64,000 bases of DNA from an uncultured Acidimicrobiales bacterium (GTDB lineage Bacteria > Actinomycetota > Acidimicrobiia > Acidimicrobiales > SZUA-35), in the NCBI GenBank assembly GCA_937922805.1, contig CALAJV010000016.1, forward strand, positions 186,001-250,000, read 5' to 3'. The notes under the pieces are model-generated. The model had not been told where the DNA came from. It ran no database searches and was given only the letters and a program-made list of their open reading frames with translations. This document shows, piece after piece, positions 59,783-64,000 of this stretch (its first letter is position 1; each line of letters opens with the position of its first letter). The position numbers and the translations under genes are program-made.

Positions 59783-60604
59783 TTACTCCGATTTCCGGTC
59801 ATGCGTAGGGCCTGACGGGCCAACCTTTACCCCGGTCAAGGCTAGTTCGGTCAGCCGAGTTGGTGCTTCTCGAAGCCAATGATTGGATGCAAGCCGCCTT
59901 GGTGTTCGGACATGGCGACGATCAGCCTGCACGGCGCTAACGGTTCTCTTGGCCAGAAGTCCCGGCGACTTTTTGGGAAGCAACTGCAAGGTCCGCAGAC
60001 GTTTGAGAATTTCGTTGAGGGAATCAGAGTCGGTCAAGGTGTCCCACATGCTGGTATCAACTGGTCCCGGTGCTACCACTGTTGTGTTGACTGGTGTGTC
60101 TCGTAGCTCAATTCGGAGGGCGGCGACGAAGTTGCTCAATCCGGCCTTGGTTGCTCCGTAGACCGAGAGCCCTGGGAATCCGCCTGTTCCAGCCAATGAG
60201 CTGGTGAAACCGAGGTGTCCTTTCCCTCGCTCAATCATTCCAGGCAAGACTTGGCGGGTAAGGACCATGGGTGCTTCGAGATTTACTTGTGTGACTTGTC
60301 GGATCGTCGTTGGCGAAATATCAGCCAAAAAGTCGGAGGTCTCGATACCGGCGTTGTTCATCAAAACGTCTACCGGGCCGGCCTCTGCTTCGACCCGTGC
60401 AATTAGATCCTCGGTCTGGGCTGGGTCGGACAAATCAACGGTGAAAGCAATGCCTCCAACGGCTGCAGCGACGCTCTGTAGGTCGTTGGTCGAGCGGGCG
60501 GCGACCGATACCTTTGCGCCCGCAGCGGAGAATTCACGGGCCATCGCTTCCCCAATTCCGCGTGATCCGCCAGTTATTAGAACATGAGCATCTTGCAAAT
60601 CCAT
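59783..60604 (-). CDS. Short-chain dehydrogenase/reductase
   Basis: 273 aa. Nucleotide motif TGGSRGIG, NNAG in MNNAGIE, Ser in GFTSSLAGTGG, catalytic Tyr-Lys in VYGATKAG, and VAPGPVDTSMWD after them. NAD(P)H-dependent, cytosolic. The C-terminal 60 residues (RRHVRTPRRLASNHWLREAP, LALTGVKVG) are more basic than in most SDRs. It is divergent from the homoserine kinase gene. Confidence 0.88.
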   Translation of the reverse strand: MDLQDAHVLITGGSRGIGEAMAREFSAAGAKVSVAARSTNDLQSVAAAVGGIAFTVDLSDPAQTEDLIARVEAEAGPVDVLMNNAGIETSDFLADISPTTIRQVTQVNLEAPMVLTRQVLPGMIERGKGHLGFTSSLAGTGGFPGLSVYGATKAGLSNFVAALRIELRDTPVNTTVVAPGPVDTSMWDTLTDSDSLNEILKRLRTLQLLPKKSPGLLAKRTVSAVQADRRHVRTPRRLASNHWLREAPTRLTELALTGVKVGPSGPTHDRKSE

Positions 60605-60753
60605 GGTTGGCCTCTTCTATCGCTGTTGTTTGTGTCTAACTTGCGCGCAACAGGCCGCCTTGTGGGGCGAAGTCTCGAACTCTAGTTGTCAATACTCCGA
60701 CAGGTTCACGATCAGCGCAAGTGGACTTCTATCGATGCCCTACGATCAGGGTT

Positions 60754-61578
60754 ATGCGTGTTTGTGCTCCTGGGTCTACCGCAAATTTAGGGCCCGGCTT
60801 TGACGTACTAGGAATGGCCCTTTCCCGTCATGTTTGGGCTTCATTGAGTGGTGACGGCTCTCCGTGTTCGCACGAACACATCGGGCGGATCGCTTACGAA
60901 GCGGCAGGCGGAAGCTCACCGATTTGGTTTGGATTCGAGCTCGAACCCAGCCGTGGCCTTGGTTTCTCGGCTGCTGCTCGTGCGGCCGGTGCGTCGTTAG
61001 CGTTTTACGAAAAAGGCTACGACACCGAAGCGGCACAAAAGGCGGCGTATCCGATCGTGGCCAGCCTGGAAGGGCACGGAGACAACGCAGCTCCGGCAGT
61101 GTTTGGCGGGCTCCACATAATTGCCGGCGAAAGCACCCATCGAATAGCGGCTCCAATGCCCGGGCAGCTACTTTTTTGGATCCCGGAGCTGGAAACAGCG
61201 ACCGATGATTCACGTAGGTGCTTGCCCGCCGAGGTGGCCAGAGCTGACGCGGTTTTTAATCTCGGTCGAATCGCGTTGTTGACAGCGGCGATCTACGAAG
61301 GCCGCCTCGATCTTCTGAGGCAGGCAACCGAGGATCAGCTTCATCAACCTCAACGGCTGACCGAATGCGCTGATTCAAGACTTGTAATTGAGGCCGCTCT
61401 CGACGCTGGAGCAGCCGCCGCCTGGCTCAGCGGCTCAGGGCCTTCAGTTGCCATCGTCACGGCCGACGCTGAGCAAGCGGCGGTGAAGGCGGCGGTGTCC
61501 AGCGTTGACGGCCGGGTCCAAAGCAAGCTCTTGGAACTAGCGCCCGACGAACTAGGCGCCGTCGCTGAGGGGGGCTAG
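60754..61578 (+). CDS. thrB: Homoserine kinase
   Basis: 274 aa from ATG 60754, which matches the family opening MRVCAPGSTANLGPGFDVLG; the frame opens at 60721. GHMP motifs: motif 1 PGSTANLGPGFD, motif 2 the ATP loop PSRGLGFSAAARAAG, and motif 3 AAWLSGSGPSVAIV near the C-terminus. It phosphorylates homoserine in threonine biosynthesis, in the cytosol. No thrA, thrC or hom gene adjoins it, so the pathway is dispersed in this genome. Confidence 0.88.
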   Translation: MRVCAPGSTANLGPGFDVLGMALSRHVWASLSGDGSPCSHEHIGRIAYEAAGGSSPIWFGFELEPSRGLGFSAAARAAGASLAFYEKGYDTEAAQKAAYPIVASLEGHGDNAAPAVFGGLHIIAGESTHRIAAPMPGQLLFWIPELETATDDSRRCLPAEVARADAVFNLGRIALLTAAIYEGRLDLLRQATEDQLHQPQRLTECADSRLVIEAALDAGAAAAWLSGSGPSVAIVTADAEQAAVKAAVSSVDGRVQSKLLELAPDELGAVAEGG

Positions 61579-61639
61579 CCGTCAGCGCTTCTTGCGAATC
61601 GGAGACGGGTGCTCAGTCATGCCCTTACTACGACCGGAG

Positions 61640-62185
61640 CTAGCCATCGCTGTCTTGGTTGTCCTCGGTCGAATCGGTTGACAAGTTTGGGCCCGATTCT
61701 TCAATCTGGGCGGCAATGTCGGCCCCGCTGCTTAAGAGAGGCATTTCTTTCAGATCAGCTTCAACGTCGACCGGATCTTCGATATGAATCGCCCCCATTA
61801 CCTGGAGATAATCGGAATGGGCTTGAATCACCGCAGCGACTTGAGCCTCCGTGGCTTCCACCCCGGTAACCGTAATGCGCTCCATGACGTAGCTGACAGC
61901 GTCAAATTGCTCGAACACAATTGGCGTTGAATCGGAGCTAGCAGGGGACCAATGGTACGCCTGAATCCACTCCAGGTGAAGTCGCAGAAGTCGCCGGAGG
62001 TCGTCGTAGCTGAGTTGCCCGGTATGTTCATCGATCAAAGCTTGAGCGCAGAACTCGATTGCTTCGTGGACGTCAACAACGATCTGATCGGGCATCGCAG
62101 CGGTTGTATGTACCGCATGGCCCGTCGCCCATAGGCCGACAACGACAACTACCAGTGCCGCTCCAGCCAAAATTAGAAATGCCAC
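61640..62185 (-). CDS. Hypothetical single-span membrane protein
   Basis: 181 aa from GTG 62185. An N-terminal membrane helix (FLILAGAALVVVVVGLWATG) is followed by an all-alpha domain (VVDVHEAIEFCAQALIDEHT, LSYDDLRRLLRLHLEWIQAY) with no recognised family, and an acidic Asn/Ser-rich tail. No catalytic motif is seen. The start lies inside the left arm of a long inverted repeat (62181-62231), which could control access to the start codon. Confidence 0.55.
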   Translation of the reverse strand: MAFLILAGAALVVVVVGLWATGHAVHTTAAMPDQIVVDVHEAIEFCAQALIDEHTGQLSYDDLRRLLRLHLEWIQAYHWSPASSDSTPIVFEQFDAVSYVMERITVTGVEATEAQVAAVIQAHSDYLQVMGAIHIEDPVDVEADLKEMPLLSSGADIAAQIEESGPNLSTDSTEDNQDSDG

Positions 62186-62231
62186 CCTTCATAGGCTAGT
62201 GAGCTTGACTCAGTTACCTACGAAGGGTGGC
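62181..62231. repeat. Long inverted repeat overlapping a gene start
   Basis: GCCACCCTTC-A-TAGG (62181-62195) and CCTA-C-GAAGGGTGGC (62217-62231) pair over 14 bp with one mismatch, around a 21-nt loop. On the minus strand the right arm is in the leader and the left arm covers the GTG at 62185 and its ribosome-binding GAAGG, so a leader hairpin could mask the start. Confidence 0.5.
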
Positions 62232-62358
62232 GACAAAACGAACCAGGTGCAGCGCTCATTTCCAACGAGCGCCAGCCTTCAACTAGCGCTGAACTCTAAC
62301 CAGGACTGGGTTTGAGCATTGAGATTCAGCCAGCACCGAACTGGATCATCGGGATCGG

Positions 62359-63471
62359 CTACAAGCCGATTCGTTGCGCTAGCAACTCTCGATGGTACGC
62401 GGGATCACCGAACATCAGCTCTGAGCTTTTCGCTCGCTTGAAATACAGGTGTGCTGGATGCTCCCAAGTGAAGCCAATACCGCCATGAATCTGAATGTTC
62501 TCGGCTGCAGCGTGGAAGTAGGCTTCTGAACAGTAGGCCTTGGCCAACGAAGCAACCGAAGGCAACTCATCGTTCATTTCGGCTGCACACCACATGCCAT
62601 AGTAGGCGGCAGATTTCGCAGACTCTACTTCAAGCAGCATGTCTGCGCACTTGTGCTTGATGGCCTGGAACGAACCGATAGGACGTCCGAACTGGACCCG
62701 ATCTTTGGCGTACTGAACAGCCATATCGAGGACAAACTGAGCACCGCCTACTTGTTCAGCCGCCAAGGCCACAGCCGCGAGATCAAGCACGGTATTCATA
62801 GTGGTCCAGCCGCCTCCGTCTTCACCCACGAGGGTTGCTGGAGTGCCGTCAAAGGAGACCTTCGCTTGCTTGCGGGTTTGGTCCATGGTGGCCAAAGCCT
62901 CCCGAGTAACCCCAGCTGCATCGCCGTCGACTGCGAACAAGCTGACTCCAGCCGACGTTCGAGCAGCGACGATCAGGAGATTCGCAGTGTGGCCATCGAT
63001 GACGAACGACTTCGTTCCACTAAGCGTGTAGCTATCGCCAGATCCCGCTGCTTCCATCGTGATACCGGCCTCGTCCCATTTGCCGCTTTCTTCAGTGAAA
63101 GCCAAGGTGGCAATTGTTTCGCCAGCCGCAATTCCGGGAAGGTGAGCGGCCATTGCCGCTTCGTCGCCAGAATGCATTAACGCAGATGAAGCAAGAACTC
63201 CGGAGAAGAAGGGGGCGCAGAGTAACGATCGGCCCATTTCCTCTAGTACGACGCCAAGCTCGACGTATGAAAACCCTTGGCCGCCATGAGCCTCAGGAAT
63301 AATGAGACTCTGTAGACCAAGTTGTTCAGCCATCTGCTTCCAGACCGCTTCGTCGTAGCCCGTTTCAGTGTCCATCTGTTCTCGAACGGCAGCTTCGCTC
63401 GATTTGTCTTCGAGGAATGATCGAACGAATTGACGAAGTTGCTCTTGCTCTTCTGTAAATGCGAAGTTCAT
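62359..63471 (-). CDS. Acyl-CoA dehydrogenase
   Basis: 370 aa. FADE-type: EQEQLRQFVRSFLEDKS, ALAFTEESGKWDEAG-like (TLAFTEESG) where the FAD-contact region usually reads ALTEPxAGSD, FVIDGHTANLLIVAA, FGRPIGSFQAIKHKCADM and IQIHGGIGFTWEHPAHLYFK. The catalytic Glu expected near HGGIGFTWEH is the Glu of TWE, as in short/medium-chain FadE proteins acting on steroid or branched side chains in actinobacteria. FAD-dependent and cytosolic. GCGCTC/GAGCGC (62252-62272) downstream may serve as a terminator. Confidence 0.88.
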   Translation of the reverse strand: MNFAFTEEQEQLRQFVRSFLEDKSSEAAVREQMDTETGYDEAVWKQMAEQLGLQSLIIPEAHGGQGFSYVELGVVLEEMGRSLLCAPFFSGVLASSALMHSGDEAAMAAHLPGIAAGETIATLAFTEESGKWDEAGITMEAAGSGDSYTLSGTKSFVIDGHTANLLIVAARTSAGVSLFAVDGDAAGVTREALATMDQTRKQAKVSFDGTPATLVGEDGGGWTTMNTVLDLAAVALAAEQVGGAQFVLDMAVQYAKDRVQFGRPIGSFQAIKHKCADMLLEVESAKSAAYYGMWCAAEMNDELPSVASLAKAYCSEAYFHAAAENIQIHGGIGFTWEHPAHLYFKRAKSSELMFGDPAYHRELLAQRIGL

Positions 63472-63525
63472 AGTTTAGAACTCTAGAGACGCATCGATAG
63501 CAGAGCAAACCGTAATGTGTATTCG

Positions 63526-63535
63526 TGTGTACACA
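63526..63535. promoter_or_regulatory. Candidate Phd/YefM operator (TGTACA-centred palindrome)
   Basis: TGTGTACACA is a perfect 10-bp palindrome with TGTACA at its centre, 30 nt upstream of the chosen antitoxin start. E. coli YefM recognises palindromes with a TGTACA core in its own operator, so autoregulation is plausible. The resemblance is to the core only. Confidence 0.45.
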
Positions 63536-63564
63536 ATTTCGGAAAAGTTGATAACCTGTCGCAG

Positions 63565-63957
63565 GTGGTCTCTGGAACATCTAACGAATTGCCTTACGAA
63601 ACAGATCGCATCTCTGGCTCGACCGTTGGCACAACCAGAGTCGGAGTCCGAGAGTTCAGACGAGCCGCCTCGACGTGGATACGCCGAGCTGAGAGCGGTG
63701 AACGAATTGTCATTACTGTGAACGGCTCAGCTGTCGCCCAGATGACCGATTTGAGCCAATCGACATCGTTAGTTGATCGTTTGCCTGAGCTTGAAGACCT
63801 AGCCCTCGCTGGACTCGTTGATCGGCCCGCTAACGGAGCCGATGTGGTCCCACCTATCAGCCAATTGGGGGCCACCGGTACAAGCGTGGTGCCGGCCGAC
63901 GTTCAGGTTGACCGAGTCCTGGCTTATGTCCGCGGTCAGCAAGTACGGTCAAGATAG
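63565..63957 (+). CDS. Phd/YefM family antitoxin-like protein
   Basis: 130 aa from GTG 63565; all starts in this frame are non-ATG (GTG 63517, GTG 63565, TTG 63589), and I prefer one downstream of the palindrome at 63526. The Phd/YefM core is clear: VGVREFRRAASTWIRRAESG then ERIVITVNGSAVAQMTDLS. The C-terminal part (LPELEDLALAGLVDRPANGA) is longer than in most antitoxins. It would bind a toxin and repress its own operon. No toxin gene follows inside the window: the nearest ATG (63971) ends after 7 codons. Confidence 0.75.
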   Translation: MVSGTSNELPYETDRISGSTVGTTRVGVREFRRAASTWIRRAESGERIVITVNGSAVAQMTDLSQSTSLVDRLPELEDLALAGLVDRPANGADVVPPISQLGATGTSVVPADVQVDRVLAYVRGQQVRSR

Positions 63958-64000
63958 GAACTGAGTCTATGTTGTTGGTAGTTCCCAAATGACTGGTTCG

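Noticed and set aside
1..64000. Mobile elements, prophage, CRISPR arrays, rRNA or tRNA genes, riboswitches
   Set aside because: No transposase or integrase motif, no regularly spaced repeats, no cloverleaf-like sequence and no recognisable riboswitch core were seen in the intergenic regions. A tRNAscan and Infernal run would be decisive.

Overview
This is a chromosomal segment of an actinobacterium, most likely of the class Acidimicrobiia. The indicators are F420/flavin luciferase-like enzymes, an F420-type split-barrel protein, an SCO6745-family protein, a DUF2510 protein, Ser/Thr kinases with FHA proteins, Rv0899-like membrane-anchored BON/OmpA proteins, a mycobacterial-type 'antitoxin' and many GTG/TTG starts. 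Base composition is only moderately GC-rich by eye. I saw no rRNA, tRNA, CRISPR array, insertion sequence or integrase. The placement is inference; no searches were run.

Layout. 1-5.1 kb: a transmembrane Ser/Thr kinase with extracellular FN3 domains (runs off the left edge), a two-FHA membrane protein with an apparently dead trypsin-like domain, and a 59-aa protein. 5.3-14.1 kb: mostly lipid and F420 metabolism (split-barrel oxidase, thioesterase, SCO6745 protein, cold-shock protein, two luciferase-like oxidoreductases, malonyl-CoA decarboxylase, dienelactone hydrolase, acyl-CoA dehydrogenase). 14.2-17 kb: an eIF2B-like protein, a conserved hypothetical and MutY. 17-19.1 kb: a selenoprotein locus. 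A UGSC-motif gene is interrupted by an in-frame TGA and follows a thioredoxin-fused partner gene. 19.1-22.7 kb: a second, divergent Ser/Thr kinase with an unknown partner. 23-29.5 kb: metallo-hydrolase, flavin reductase, PDZ-less site-2 protease, gamma carbonic anhydrase, an aberrant SufB, SDR, dienelactone hydrolase and a small antitoxin-like protein. 29.8-36.6 kb: VWA lipoprotein, DeoD, a Cys-rich small protein, NUDIX, histidine phosphatase, and a sufC-sufS-sufU operon whose SufC lacks ATPase catalytic residues. 36.8-42.3 kb: an ABC exporter pair, and an AraC regulator divergent from two small membrane proteins and a SnoaL fusion. 42.3-50.3 kb: metallo-hydrolase, PlsC, acyl-CoA synthetase, DsbA-like protein, NagA and GH36 alpha-galactosidase. 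50.3-55 kb: a DUF4129 / MoxR / DUF58 operon with 4-nt overlaps. 55.2-64 kb: FolE, NUDIX, tandem BON/OmpA proteins, SDR, homoserine kinase, acyl-CoA dehydrogenase and a Phd/YefM-type antitoxin.

The strongest leads are (i) the UGSC selenoprotein with a hairpin placed like a bacterial SECIS and a thioredoxin-fused neighbour, and (ii) a SufB/SufC pair in which both proteins have lost residues considered essential in the E. coli SufBCD complex, with no sufD in the window. Secondary leads are the FHA pseudoprotease, the unknown partner of the second kinase, and several perfect inverted repeats next to gene starts.
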